A stretch of 47,403 bases of DNA from an uncultured Mediterraneibacter sp. (GCA_944384505.1 CALWTQ010000024.1:1-47403); one strand, 5' to 3'; positions 38,418 to 47,290 are shown, counted from the stretch's first letter. A program made the numbers and translations. The notes: generated from the sequence alone by a model not told the origin.

Positions 38418-39073
38418 TGATACCCCATCCCATATACATTTGAAATATATTTGTGTTCCCCATCCTCGATCTTGCCTCTGAGCCGGTTGATATTGACCGC
38501 CAGGGCATGCTTGTCTACGAACTGGCTTCCTCCGTCCCACAGTCGGTCCAGAAGTACGTCATAGGTCAGAAGCTGTCCTCTGTGGGACAAGAATTCCTGG
38601 AGAAGACGGAATTCCGTCGGAGTCACAGGGCAGGGGCTTCCGCTTATTTCCACCTTCGCGCGCGCCGCGTCAATCTTTAAAAAACCATCGTCAAATATCC
38701 GTCCCTGATCTTCTTGATTCCTTTTCAATATCACGCTGATCTTCTTTAGCAGGATCTTCATGGAAAAAGGCTTTGTCACATAATCCTCCGCTCCCATTTC
38801 ATATCCCTTTAATGCGTCCTCCTCCAGATCCCGGGCAGTCAGGAAAAGAACCGGCACACAGGAATTATTCTTCACCCATCCGCAGAATTCAAATCCCTCC
38901 CCATCCGGCAGATTCACATCAAGCAGGATGAGATCCGCGCCGTCCGCTTCATAAGCCTTCCTGCCTTCCGATATTGAATGCGCCGCCGACACAGCATATC
39001 CTTCTTCTCTTAAAAAATAACAAATGCCCTGGTTTAATTCCCAGTCATCCTCAACTACTAAGATTTTCTGCAT
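38402..39073 (-). CDS. OmpR-family response regulator (BceR/VncR-like)
   Basis: A 223-residue regulator. Receiver domain 1-120: VVEDDWELNQGICY, then LILLDVNLPDGEGF with the phosphorylated Asp, then LTARD and VTKPFSMKILLKKI. Winged-helix domain after about 130, with TPTEFRLLQEFLSHRG and HALAVNINRLRGKI. Upstream is an extended -10 promoter with an operator (TCACA-N4-TGTGA) that it probably binds, so it may regulate itself and the ABC genes. The ATG at 39073 has GGAAAGGAAAGAAT before it; upstream residues of the open frame have no site. Confidence 0.92.
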   Translation of the reverse strand: MQKILVVEDDWELNQGICYFLREEGYAVSAAHSISEGRKAYEADGADLILLDVNLPDGEGFEFCGWVKNNSCVPVLFLTARDLEEDALKGYEMGAEDYVTKPFSMKILLKKISVILKRNQEDQGRIFDDGFLKIDAARAKVEISGSPCPVTPTEFRLLQEFLSHRGQLLTYDVLLDRLWDGGSQFVDKHALAVNINRLRGKIEDGEHKYISNVYGMGYQWIGQ

Positions 39074-39185
39074 ATTCTTTCCTTTCCAATTTTCTCTCCA
39101 GACCGCAGCTTTCCAGTATAATCCCCACAAAGCGGGACGGGCCGTCAAAGTCAGCCCAAACTGCGCAGCGTACAATTATTGAAAA

Positions 39186-39244
39186 ATTATACCACAGGCA
39201 GCATGAGCAAAAAACAGGCAGGACAGATTATCACAGAACTGTGA
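39186..39244 (-). promoter_or_regulatory. extended -10 promoter and operator of the response-regulator operon
   Basis: The -10 is TATAAT (39191-39186), preceded by TGG, an extended -10. The operator TCACA-GAAC-TGTGA spans 39231-39244, 39 bp upstream of the -10. The half-sites and spacing are the same as in the ABC promoter at 37391-37448, so autoregulation is likely. Confidence 0.6.
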
Positions 39245-39250
39245 CTGTTT

Positions 39251-39290
39251 AAAAAAAGGAGCATCTCCGACGCCCGGCCGGAAATGCCCC
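39251..39290. terminator. bidirectional terminator between the amino-acid transporter and the regulator operon
   Basis: A 12-bp stem (GGAGCATCTCCG and CGGAAATGCCCC with G-U pairs) has an A run on one side and a T run on the other, so it could serve in both directions. For minus-strand genes it ends transcription 10 bp after the amino-acid ABC operon (39302-40390). Confidence 0.8.
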
Positions 39291-39301
39291 TTTTCTTTTT
39301 A

Positions 39302-40390
39302 TTATGCACCGATTGTAACCGTAACCTTGTTTCCGTACTCTTCTCCGTACTCATATTCTATGCTGTCCGCCGACCGCTGAGCAATCCGCAGGGATAGCTG
39401 ATTGTCCGATTCAAGCGGGTCAAAACGCTCTCCGTCATAGGTAAACCGCATGCTTAAAGCCTCTGTTTCGGGTGAATATTCTACCGCAAAGACCATATTG
39501 AAATCTCCCGTAAGCTCCGGAAGAATGATCTGCACACAGATCTCCTCGAACACCTGCTGCATCCTGTAGATCGTCTTCTGGGAAACCTGGTTCTTGCGGC
39601 CGAACTCCTCCAGTTTGCCCACCAGCCCGATAAAGTCAAAGTCATGGGAAGTGATCTTCTCCTCAAATACTTTCAGGTGGCGGATGAAGCGGATCGTGCG
39701 CTCCTTCTGCGGATGGTCAAAGATCTGCTCCGGAGTCCCGTCCTCGTAGATGCCGCCGTCGTCCATATAGAACACCCGGTTCGCCACCTCACGGGCGAAC
39801 CGCATCTCATGGGTAACAATCATCATGGTCAGCCCTTTTTTGGCAAGTGAACGGATGACTGCCTCAACCTCGCCCACCATAGTGGGATCCAAAGCGGATG
39901 TAGGCTCGTCAAACAGGATGATCTCCGGATCCATAGCCAGGGTACGGGCAATGGCAACACGCTGCTTCTGCCCTCCGGAGAGCTCATCCGGATAGTTCAG
40001 CGCCTTATCCGCAAGGCCGACCGTCCTTAACAGCTCGATCCCCCTGTCATAGGCCTCCTGTCTGCTCTTCCCGAGAAGATCCATGGGGGCTGCCATCAGA
40101 TTCTCAATCACAGTCATATGGTTAAACAGGTTAAAAGACTGGAATACCATGCCCATTTTCTGACGCACCTTATCCAGCTGACACTTCGGGTCCGTGATCG
40201 TCTCTCCGTCCACGATGATCTCTCCTGACGTGGGCGTCTCCAGCATATTAATGCAGCGGATCAGGGTAGATTTCCCTGTTCCGGAAGGCCCGATTATAGA
40301 GATCACGTCTCCTCTGTTAATCGTCGTATTTACATCTTTGAGGGGCGTAACATTCGGATACGCTTTTTTCAGATGGTTGATTGTAATCAT
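39302..40390 (-). CDS. amino-acid ABC transporter ATPase with a C-terminal HATPase-like domain
   Basis: Residues 1-240 are a normal GlnQ-type ATPase: Walker A GPSGTGKS (34-41), the signature LSGGQKQRVAIA, Walker B ILFDEPTSALD, and VTHEMRFA. Residues about 255-362 are extra: FDFIGLVGKLEEFGRKNQVS, then TIYRMQQVFEEICVQIILPE, DGERFDPLE and RIAQRSADSIEYEYGEE, GNKVTVTIG. This matches the layout of RsbW-like HATPase_c domains (helix with EE, FDP segment, final GN-VT strand), although the N-box Asn is not evident. It could bind nucleotide or act as a regulatory partner domain. The start overlaps the permease stop by 4 bp (ATGA). Confidence 0.85.
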   Translation of the reverse strand: MITINHLKKAYPNVTPLKDVNTTINRGDVISIIGPSGTGKSTLIRCINMLETPTSGEIIVDGETITDPKCQLDKVRQKMGMVFQSFNLFNHMTVIENLMAAPMDLLGKSRQEAYDRGIELLRTVGLADKALNYPDELSGGQKQRVAIARTLAMDPEIILFDEPTSALDPTMVGEVEAVIRSLAKKGLTMMIVTHEMRFAREVANRVFYMDDGGIYEDGTPEQIFDHPQKERTIRFIRHLKVFEEKITSHDFDFIGLVGKLEEFGRKNQVSQKTIYRMQQVFEEICVQIILPELTGDFNMVFAVEYSPETEALSMRFTYDGERFDPLESDNQLSLRIAQRSADSIEYEYGEEYGNKVTVTIGA

Positions 40391-41928
40391 AATTTCACCC
40401 CTTTCAGAATGCTGGCTTTATCACGTCGTTTCCAGTCAAATTTCAGATCAATCCTGCCGATCAGAATAGCGATAACCCATGTCAGGATGAAATAGATCAC
40501 CGCGGTCGCGATCAGCGGGAAAAATGCCTCGTATGTATTGCTCCGGATAATATCACTGACCTTCGTCAGATCCTCCACCGCGACATAGCCTACAATCGCT
40601 GTGGATTTCAGCAGGGAAACCATCTCTCCCTGGTAAGCCGGCATAAACTGTCTCATAGCCTGCGGCAGCACAATCCGGAAGAACGCATGTCTGTCTGTAT
40701 ATCCAAGGGCAAGCGCAGCCTCTGTCTGACCGTAATCCACTCCCTTTACGCTGAGGCCCATGTTCTTATATACGAAGGAGCCCGTAATCAGGGCAAATCC
40801 GATTGACGCTACCCACACACCGTCTATACTGCTGCTTCCGAACACCACAAAGAACAGGATCATCAGAAGCACCACGGCCGGAAGTCCCGCGATAATCCTC
40901 GTATAAACAGCTCCCACTGCCAGCACAATCTTATTGCCTCCGCGGGAAAGCATGTAAAGGCCGAATCCGAGAACCGTGCCGCCGACTGCAGCCACAACCG
41001 TGATCAGAAGAGTGATCCCGATTCCTTCCACAAACAGCTCCCAGCGGTTCTCGCGGATAAATGTTTTCTGGAAGCTCTCACCCAGCGAGGAGAGGAAGCC
41101 CTGTTCACTGCCCTGCCCCTTAATCACCATCACAACGCCGCCCTCGTAATCAGGTTCAGAGAACAGGACACTCTCCGCGCGCTCCTCTGTTATAGTCACG
41201 CCGGACGCTGCCAGATCATACTTATCCGACACAACCCCCGGTACAAGGCTGCTGAACGCAGCATTTTCTATCTGCAGGCCATAGCCATACTCCCTGCAGA
41301 AACGGACAACCAGTTCCACATCATATCCGATATACTGTCCGTCCTTCATATATGCGAACGGCTTCTGTTCCGCGCACAGCACGTATCGGATCGTCCCGTT
41401 CTCTCCGGTCAGGTCACTGTAGTCAAGAGTAACATCCGGCTCTTCCTCTCCGAACCACAGTTCCTCCATAGCCTGCAGAGTCCCGTCCGCTTTCAGCGTG
41501 TCGATCAGGGCGTCCATCTGCTCTTTCAGAGCTTCCCCCTTCTCACTCTTATTGAATACCACGCCGGTTTCAATATCTTCCATGGATTCCGGAATACAGT
41601 CAATCCAGTCCAGATCTCTCTGCGCGACAGGCACAAAGAAATCATTTTTAATAAAACCGTCGATCTTTCCCTGCTGAAGACTGAGCACCAGATCGGCAAC
41701 CGTTGTATAGTTTTTAATCTCCGCGTCAGGAAAAAGCTCCCTGGCCCTTGCTTCGTGCGTCGTTCCCGTCTGTACGCCGATCGTCGCGTGTTTGAAATCA
41801 TCAAGCGTCTGAAACTGGGACTCATCACTCTTCCCGCAGCCGCCGGTAATACATACCGTCAGCAATATAAGAAGCAGCGCCAGTATGCATGAAGCGTATT
41901 TCTTGTTTCTTCTATTATCTCTCTTCAT
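40387..41928 (-). CDS. lipoprotein binding domain (lobes swapped) fused to an amino-acid ABC permease
   Basis: A 513-residue fusion. The lipobox is ITGGC near residue 31. Residues about 40-150 read like the second lobe of SBP_bac_3: LDDFKHATIGVQTGTTHEAR, then LVLSLQQGKIDGFIKND and LIDTLKADGTLQAMEELWFG. Residues about 165-270 then read like the first lobe: TIRYVLCAEQKPFAYMKDGQ, GYDVELVVRFC, LAASGVTITEERAESVLFSE. The lobe order is therefore reversed compared with the family. From about 285 the protein is a HisM/GlnP-type permease (ENRWELFVEGIGITLLITVV, and the EAALALGYTDRHAFFRIVLP coupling loop). A clear promoter lies upstream. Confidence 0.85.
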   Translation of the reverse strand: MKRDNRRNKKYASCILALLLILLTVCITGGCGKSDESQFQTLDDFKHATIGVQTGTTHEARARELFPDAEIKNYTTVADLVLSLQQGKIDGFIKNDFFVPVAQRDLDWIDCIPESMEDIETGVVFNKSEKGEALKEQMDALIDTLKADGTLQAMEELWFGEEEPDVTLDYSDLTGENGTIRYVLCAEQKPFAYMKDGQYIGYDVELVVRFCREYGYGLQIENAAFSSLVPGVVSDKYDLAASGVTITEERAESVLFSEPDYEGGVVMVIKGQGSEQGFLSSLGESFQKTFIRENRWELFVEGIGITLLITVVAAVGGTVLGFGLYMLSRGGNKIVLAVGAVYTRIIAGLPAVVLLMILFFVVFGSSSIDGVWVASIGFALITGSFVYKNMGLSVKGVDYGQTEAALALGYTDRHAFFRIVLPQAMRQFMPAYQGEMVSLLKSTAIVGYVAVEDLTKVSDIIRSNTYEAFFPLIATAVIYFILTWVIAILIGRIDLKFDWKRRDKASILKGVKL

Positions 41929-41966
41929 TATAGGGCTCCCTTCTTTTCATAGTATATATGAGATTT

Positions 41967-41995
41967 ATTCTACCATGGAACCAAGAGTTATACAA
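41967..41995 (-). promoter_or_regulatory. sigma-A promoter of the amino-acid ABC operon
   Basis: TTGTAT (41995-41990) and TAGAAT (41972-41967) are separated by 17 nt, about 39 nt before the ATG at 41928. The -10 matches the consensus at five of six positions. It separates the transporter operon from the upstream YesN-YesM-lipoprotein operon. Confidence 0.65.
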
Positions 41996-42014
41996 GCACC
42001 TGGGCAGGCGTCTC

Positions 42015-43703
42015 TCACCCGCCTCTCACACTCTCCGTCAGGTCAGCCCCGCCATTTTCATACCACTGTTCTGTAAAATCATCAAAATAATCCAGCGGCC
42101 TCTCCCCTGTGATAATCTGAAGGAATGCCTGCTGCTCCATCTCTTGAAGCTCCTCGGGAATCTCGGCGTCCACATCGCCTATGTAGAGAAGAACCTCCTC
42201 CTTTACTCCGCCATCAATCAGAGTGTCAACAGCTGTCACTCTGGATGTATATGCCGCCCAGCCGTTGGCTGTTGTAAGATTCCCTCCGATAAAGGAGCGG
42301 CATGTATCGTAGTAGGATCTTTCCAGGCCGGATAATTCCGTGATGCTGATCTCATTTGTAAGCGCCTTTCTAATATTTTCCCCGGAACGGTACAGAGCGT
42401 CTTTGTAGTCTACATTAATGTTCATCGGCCTTGCAGTTGGATCTACGTTAATGGCAAAGTATTCATTTACTTCTCCGGCGTACTGGTCATCCTCATACCG
42501 CGCATGATCAAAAATGGCGCTCACATATTTTCCCACGATCTCCGGGTGCTCATATCCCTTTCTCACCACGACGTACATCATGTTGTCATAGGAGACAAAA
42601 GTCTGTACCTGGTTTTCTTCTTCCGCTGTAAAAAAATAAGGTTTCCAGTCAGCAGAATGATCCGCATCGTATGAATAGATCAACGGATTGTTCGGAGCCC
42701 ACCATCGTCCGAACACAGCCCCGCATTTCCCTTCTGCGACAAGATCGTCTATATTCTCCGTTTTTCTGAGAAGGAAACGTGAGTCAAGAACTCCCCTCTC
42801 GTACAACTCATGGAGATATCCCAGAGCCTCTTTTGTCTCCCGGGTCAGAGAGCCGTACTCTATCTGACCGCTGCTCCCTAGGATCCAGTTCTCCGGAGCC
42901 GCGCCATACATTGTAAATATTGCGTCCACACCGTAAGTCTCATCCGATCCTGCAATCAGCCCTGTACTGCAGGCAAGTCCCACAGTCTCTCCGCCTCCGG
43001 TCACGTCATTTTTCACAAAAGCTTCTATCACATCCATGGCCTCTTCCATTGTCGACGGTTCTTCAAGCCCCAGTTCTCTGATCCAGTCCACCCGCAGCCA
43101 AAGCAGCATGGCCCCGTCATCAATCTCCGTATTAGGAAAAGCATATAATTTCCCGTCAAATGTAGCCGAATCCAGCAGCGAGTCTCCGTAACTGGAATAC
43201 ATCTCCTTTATCGTATCGGTTGTACACTGTCTGTAGACCTCTGTCAGATCTTCCACCAGACCGTATTTCACCAGCCGCGCCAGGTTATCTCTGCCATTAA
43301 CGATCATTACGTCAGGAATATCCCTGTCAGAAATAGCAGCCTCCAGGGCCTCTTCATAGGAACCGTCCGCCTCCAGGGCGAAAACATTTTCATTCTGTAT
43401 ATTCAGGATATTTTTCAGATATCTTGTATAAGCATTGTCCTCAAATGTATCTCCCACCGGAAGATTCGCATTATTCGCGCCCGCGATCTTTCCCAGTGTG
43501 TATACCACTGTCTCCGGATATTTTCCAAGTGGTGTGGTTTCTGCCTCTGTCCACTGATTTTCTTTTGCCCTTGCATCACCGCCCGGCTGGGACTCATTGC
43601 TCTGCCCTGGCAAACTGTTCTGGCAGGATGCAGTTAAAGCCAGAACACATGCAGCACAGACTGCGGCTAATCCCGCTCTTGCATATTTTTCTATCTCTTT
43701 CAT
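42015..43703 (-). CDS. family 1-like extracellular solute-binding lipoprotein
   Basis: A 562-residue secreted lipoprotein with a lipobox LTASC at about 23-27, followed by a low-complexity linker. Features such as GKYPETVVYTLGKIAG, IPDVMIVNGRDNLARLVKYG and LYAFPNTEIDDGAMLLWLRVDW point to LplA/YtcQ-like carbohydrate-binding lipoproteins of Firmicutes. No sugar permease genes are in the window, so it may work with permeases elsewhere, or as a ligand sensor for the kinase next to it. The start overlaps the kinase stop by 4 bp (ATGA). Confidence 0.85.
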   Translation of the reverse strand: MKEIEKYARAGLAAVCAACVLALTASCQNSLPGQSNESQPGGDARAKENQWTEAETTPLGKYPETVVYTLGKIAGANNANLPVGDTFEDNAYTRYLKNILNIQNENVFALEADGSYEEALEAAISDRDIPDVMIVNGRDNLARLVKYGLVEDLTEVYRQCTTDTIKEMYSSYGDSLLDSATFDGKLYAFPNTEIDDGAMLLWLRVDWIRELGLEEPSTMEEAMDVIEAFVKNDVTGGGETVGLACSTGLIAGSDETYGVDAIFTMYGAAPENWILGSSGQIEYGSLTRETKEALGYLHELYERGVLDSRFLLRKTENIDDLVAEGKCGAVFGRWWAPNNPLIYSYDADHSADWKPYFFTAEEENQVQTFVSYDNMMYVVVRKGYEHPEIVGKYVSAIFDHARYEDDQYAGEVNEYFAINVDPTARPMNINVDYKDALYRSGENIRKALTNEISITELSGLERSYYDTCRSFIGGNLTTANGWAAYTSRVTAVDTLIDGGVKEEVLLYIGDVDAEIPEELQEMEQQAFLQIITGERPLDYFDDFTEQWYENGGADLTESVRGG

Positions 43704-45394
43704 CTGTTTTCCTCTGTTCTTTTCGGCACGATAATCTGTATCCGCGTCCCCGCTCCCACGCTGCTTATTATTTTCATATGACCTTCTTTTCCACAGAGCA
43801 CCTGTATCCTGTCATAAACATTTTTCAGACCGTACCCCTTTGAATGATAGGCCAGGATCTCATCTGCTTTCTCCTGTTCCATTCCGGCGCCATTATCCCG
43901 AACTTCAAATAAAAGCGACTCCTCTTCCTGGCGTATTACCAGCCACAGTGTTTTATTCTCTCTTTCCACCATGTCAAGTCCGTGGTCAATCGCATTTTCG
44001 ACAAGAGGCTGCAGGATCAGCTTGGGGATCCGATATCCTGCCGCTCCCATATCAACCTCCTCTACCACACGAAAGCTGTCGTCATGCATGATCAGCTGAA
44101 TCCTTAAATACGCCCGGATATTGCTGAGCTCATTTTCTACTGTCGTCATTGTCTCCCCGCGGTTGAGGCTTGTCCGGTAATAAGTGGACAGGGCGAGCGT
44201 CACCTTGCTTATGTCCTCCTGCCCGGCTTCCAGTGCTTTCCAATTGATAATAGAGAGTGAATTGTAGAGAAAGTGAGGATTGATCTGCGCCTGCAGCGCT
44301 TTCATCTCTGTATTCTGAAGTTTGATCTTACTCTCATATACTTCGTAGATCAGACGATTCATCTCGTCCATCATCCTGCGGAAAGAACGAATCAAAACGC
44401 CCACTTCATCTTGGGAGTCACTGCTTATTGTCACCTTTCTGAATCCCAGCTGGATCTGGTTCATATTCTCTGTCAGCCGCTCTAACGGCTGTACCATTTC
44501 TTTTGAGAAAAAGTACCCGGCCGCCGCAAGGGCAAATGTACACAGCAGAAGAACCGGAAGACTCTGCAGAATCAGGCTGTGTACCGAGTCTGTGATAAGT
44601 TCATTGGGACGGTACAGGCAGAGCCGCCATCCAGACGAGTCCATCTCTCTTGTATAGCACTGGTAATTCTCCTGAATATAAGCATAGGATTCCGGCTCCT
44701 CGGGCTGATATTTCTCCTCCATAACAGTTCCGGAATACACTACGCTGCCATCTGCATCCAGGATCAGACCTCCTGCATTCTCTGTAAGACAGTCAGTAAA
44801 CGGCTTTAGCATAGAGTCATAATCCAGGACCATGGCAAGTACGGCATTGCTCTCCTGATCCTCATAGAACCTCCGGGAAATAGTAATTCGCCGCGACGGT
44901 CCCCGCATCACTGTCCACTGCATCTTTGAAGTATCCTTAAGCCTGGCATACCAGCTCTCACTTTCTGCCCTCGAAAGGGGCAGCAGCATATCTCCGTGCT
45001 CCACTTCAATACTCTCAGCATAGAGTGTAATTCCTTCTATCTCATTGTGATAAACCTGTGGCATCTGGAGCAGCGGATCAATCACGTTGACATACTCCAG
45101 ATAGGTAAGATAGTCTGACTGAGGCGTCATCTTCACTATATCTCGCAGCTCTCTTGAATACGAGAGGTAGTTCATCAGATTCTCATAGATATTGGCCTGA
45201 TTGGTCATTGTATCTGCCGCCTGCTCGATTATGCTTTCCATGTTTCCCGCTTCCTGGGCCTGCACCTTCTGTATCATTCCCCGCAGATAGTAGACAGCCA
45301 TGATAATAACAGGCAGAAGGCCTGCCGCCAGTACAAGCAGTGTAATTTTATAGCGGTATTTAAGATTTTTAAACCTCTTGTCTGTTCGTTTCAT
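43700..45394 (-). CDS. yesM: YesM-type sensor histidine kinase
   Basis: A 564-residue membrane kinase. TM1 (YKITLLVLAAGLLPVIIMAV) and TM2 (about 273-295) frame an extracellular sensing domain of about 240 residues. HAMP follows, then the His_kinase domain with INPHFLYNSLSIINWKALEA near 373, and the HATPase with ENAIDHGLD near 465 and DNGAGM. The ATG at 45394 lies inside the end of the regulator gene (26-bp overlap) behind AGGAAAGG; the longer open frame to 45493 has no site. Extracellular sugar or peptidoglycan-type signals are typical for this family, but the ligand is unknown. Confidence 0.92.
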   Translation of the reverse strand: MKRTDKRFKNLKYRYKITLLVLAAGLLPVIIMAVYYLRGMIQKVQAQEAGNMESIIEQAADTMTNQANIYENLMNYLSYSRELRDIVKMTPQSDYLTYLEYVNVIDPLLQMPQVYHNEIEGITLYAESIEVEHGDMLLPLSRAESESWYARLKDTSKMQWTVMRGPSRRITISRRFYEDQESNAVLAMVLDYDSMLKPFTDCLTENAGGLILDADGSVVYSGTVMEEKYQPEEPESYAYIQENYQCYTREMDSSGWRLCLYRPNELITDSVHSLILQSLPVLLLCTFALAAAGYFFSKEMVQPLERLTENMNQIQLGFRKVTISSDSQDEVGVLIRSFRRMMDEMNRLIYEVYESKIKLQNTEMKALQAQINPHFLYNSLSIINWKALEAGQEDISKVTLALSTYYRTSLNRGETMTTVENELSNIRAYLRIQLIMHDDSFRVVEEVDMGAAGYRIPKLILQPLVENAIDHGLDMVERENKTLWLVIRQEEESLLFEVRDNGAGMEQEKADEILAYHSKGYGLKNVYDRIQVLCGKEGHMKIISSVGAGTRIQIIVPKRTEENR

Positions 45395-46925
45395 CTGCAG
45401 TCTGTCCTTTCCTGCACGATTCCGGAGACACGCCGAAGAATTCCCGGAAACTCCTGCAGAAATATGTACTGCTTGAGAATCCCACTTTCTCACTGATCCC
45501 CGATATCTTCATATTTGTATTTTCAAGCAGCTCCCTGGCCTTGTTCATCCGAACCTCCCGGACAAACCGGTTCATAGTAACGCCTGTCTCCTCCTTGAAT
45601 ACTGTGCTTAAATATCCCGGTGACAGATATACCTTGGCCGCCAGATTCTCCGGACTTAAGTTATTTTCATTGTAGTGGTGCAGGATATAATTTTTCACCT
45701 GCACAACCTCTTTTCTGGAACCGCCTTTCTGCTCCTTAAGATACCGCTCAAGCTCTGTAATCGACTCGCTTACAATGTCCAGGAGATCGCCGATCTGCCT
45801 GCAGCGATACATCTTATCCACTTTTTTAGCCAGCTCTTTTTCTCCGGCCTCCGGAAACTGTTCATAGATTTCTTTCACTATGCCGGAAAATACAAACTTG
45901 ACATACATTTCAGAATATGTTTTCTCCTGGCGGTATTTCTGCTCCAGCCTTTGAAAATCCTGGCGCAGATGTATTACGTCTTTATACTGGATATCTTTTG
46001 ATATCTGCTCTGTCAGTTCTGAATCCGGCTCTGTCACCTTGCCCGCCATGTTTTCCGGCTGACCGTTCTGCATGATATGCTTGTCCGGCTGATAGAACTG
46101 GCCGCTCATAAGGCTTTCCAACTGCCGGAATTCTTCCGGCAGTTCTCTCCATCCCTCCAGAGGGCGGCTGACCGCAAAGTAACACTCACAGTCGTACTGA
46201 CGATAGAAAAACTGATACAGGCTGTTGGCCAGCTCTCCATAATCCGCATACTTTTCTGTAAACAGGAACAGAGACTCATTCGAATTAAGATTGACATAAT
46301 ACATCTCCCGCTGCAGTCTCTCCCTCAAATCTCCGGTAAAATGATCTTCCTCCGTCTCAAAAAAGGCGCTGGCCGCCCCTGCCAGAATCATCCTTGTACA
46401 TCGGTTTAGGATATCGCCGGGATCAGCGGTCAGCGCCGCCAGATTCTCCTTGCTTTTTTTGCTTCCCGTGTAAATCCACTCCTGCAGAAAATATTTCTTT
46501 AAATAATCCTCCTGACGTCCCTGCTCTTCCTCCTTCTTGCGGCGCTCTGCAATATGCCTCCTCACACGCTCCATCGTCCGGTGGAACTCGTCCGGATCTA
46601 CCGGCTTTAGCACATAATCCACCACGCCGTACCGGAGCGCTTCCCGGGCGTAAGAGAACTCATTATACCCGCTGAAAATAACAATTTCAACGTCCGGATA
46701 ATGCTCCTTGACATACCCCGACAGTTCAAGGCCGTTCATATACGGCATCTTCACGTCCGAGAGCAGGATATCCACATGATCGGACGCCAGCTTTCCAACC
46801 GCGTCCTTTCCATTTACCGCCTCTATAATACGGAACTCCTCCTCTTCCCGTTTCAAAAGAAATTTAATCCCGTTTCTCTCAAGCTTCTCATCGTCAACAA
46901 TCAGAACCGTAAGCATCCTTTTCAC
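45369..46925 (-). CDS. yesN: YesN-type AraC-family response regulator
   Basis: A 518-residue regulator. The receiver domain is at 1-120, with IVDDEKLERNGIKF, the acceptor Asp in ILLSDVKMPYMNGLEL, and YVLKPVDPDEF. A long middle region joins it to an AraC DNA-binding domain at about 410-515 (LSPENLAAKVYLSPGYLSTV, FKEETGVTMNRFVREVRMNK, GFSSSTYFCRSFREFFGVSP). It is the first gene of the YesN-YesM-lipoprotein operon and overlaps yesM. The ATG follows GGGAGG. The promoter at 46944-46973 is just upstream. Confidence 0.92.
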   Translation of the reverse strand: MKRMLTVLIVDDEKLERNGIKFLLKREEEEFRIIEAVNGKDAVGKLASDHVDILLSDVKMPYMNGLELSGYVKEHYPDVEIVIFSGYNEFSYAREALRYGVVDYVLKPVDPDEFHRTMERVRRHIAERRKKEEEQGRQEDYLKKYFLQEWIYTGSKKSKENLAALTADPGDILNRCTRMILAGAASAFFETEEDHFTGDLRERLQREMYYVNLNSNESLFLFTEKYADYGELANSLYQFFYRQYDCECYFAVSRPLEGWRELPEEFRQLESLMSGQFYQPDKHIMQNGQPENMAGKVTEPDSELTEQISKDIQYKDVIHLRQDFQRLEQKYRQEKTYSEMYVKFVFSGIVKEIYEQFPEAGEKELAKKVDKMYRCRQIGDLLDIVSESITELERYLKEQKGGSRKEVVQVKNYILHHYNENNLSPENLAAKVYLSPGYLSTVFKEETGVTMNRFVREVRMNKARELLENTNMKISGISEKVGFSSSTYFCRSFREFFGVSPESCRKGQTADETNRQEV

Positions 46926-46943
46926 CCTCCCATATACCGTTTC

Positions 46944-46973
46944 AGTATATCACAGCAAATACGTACCCCTCAA
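46944..46973 (-). promoter_or_regulatory. promoter of the YesN-YesM-lipoprotein operon
   Basis: TTGAGG (46973-46968) and TATACT (46949-46944) are separated by 18 nt, 18 nt before the start codon at 46925. The very short leader leaves room for the GGGAGG site only. No operator-like repeat is obvious next to it. Confidence 0.5.
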
Positions 46974-47030
46974 CAAAAATGGGGATTCCAGCTATAAAGT
47001 TCACTAATGTCCGAATGCAAAACGTTCGAA

Positions 47031-47290
47031 AACAGGGGCTATTTCTGAGACGTATTCTGCGGAGATGAAGGATGGCTCTGGATTCCGCTCCAGGGATATA
47101 AGTGAAACTAAGAGTTCCAGTGACGGACTAAATGCAAGGACTGACGGTGGACAACTCGCGTATCCGCTCAAACAATTCCACCGTCAGCCCTAACGTCCCT
47201 CACTGGAACTCTAAGTTTCACTAATACCCTTCCGAAGTCATCCAGAGCCATCCTTCATCCCCGCAGAATTTTTCTCGAAATGGGGCTGTT
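47031..47290. repeat. giant imperfect inverted repeat (arms about 115 bp, 27-nt loop)
   Basis: Arm 1 is 47031-47150 and arm 2 is 47178-47290. Read in opposite directions, they agree at roughly 80-85% of positions, including unbroken blocks such as GATGAAGGATGGCTCTGGAT, AGAGTTCCAGTGA and CTGACGGTGG. The loop is 47151-47177. Neither strand carries a convincing gene. Candidates are a non-autonomous palindromic transposon (MITE), or a structured RNA. No transposase is in sight, and flanking direct repeats are not evident. Confidence 0.85.

Noticed and set aside
47031-47290. Ordinary Rho-independent terminator
   Set aside because: The arms are more than 100 bp long, the loop is 27 nt and there is no T run at either foot.
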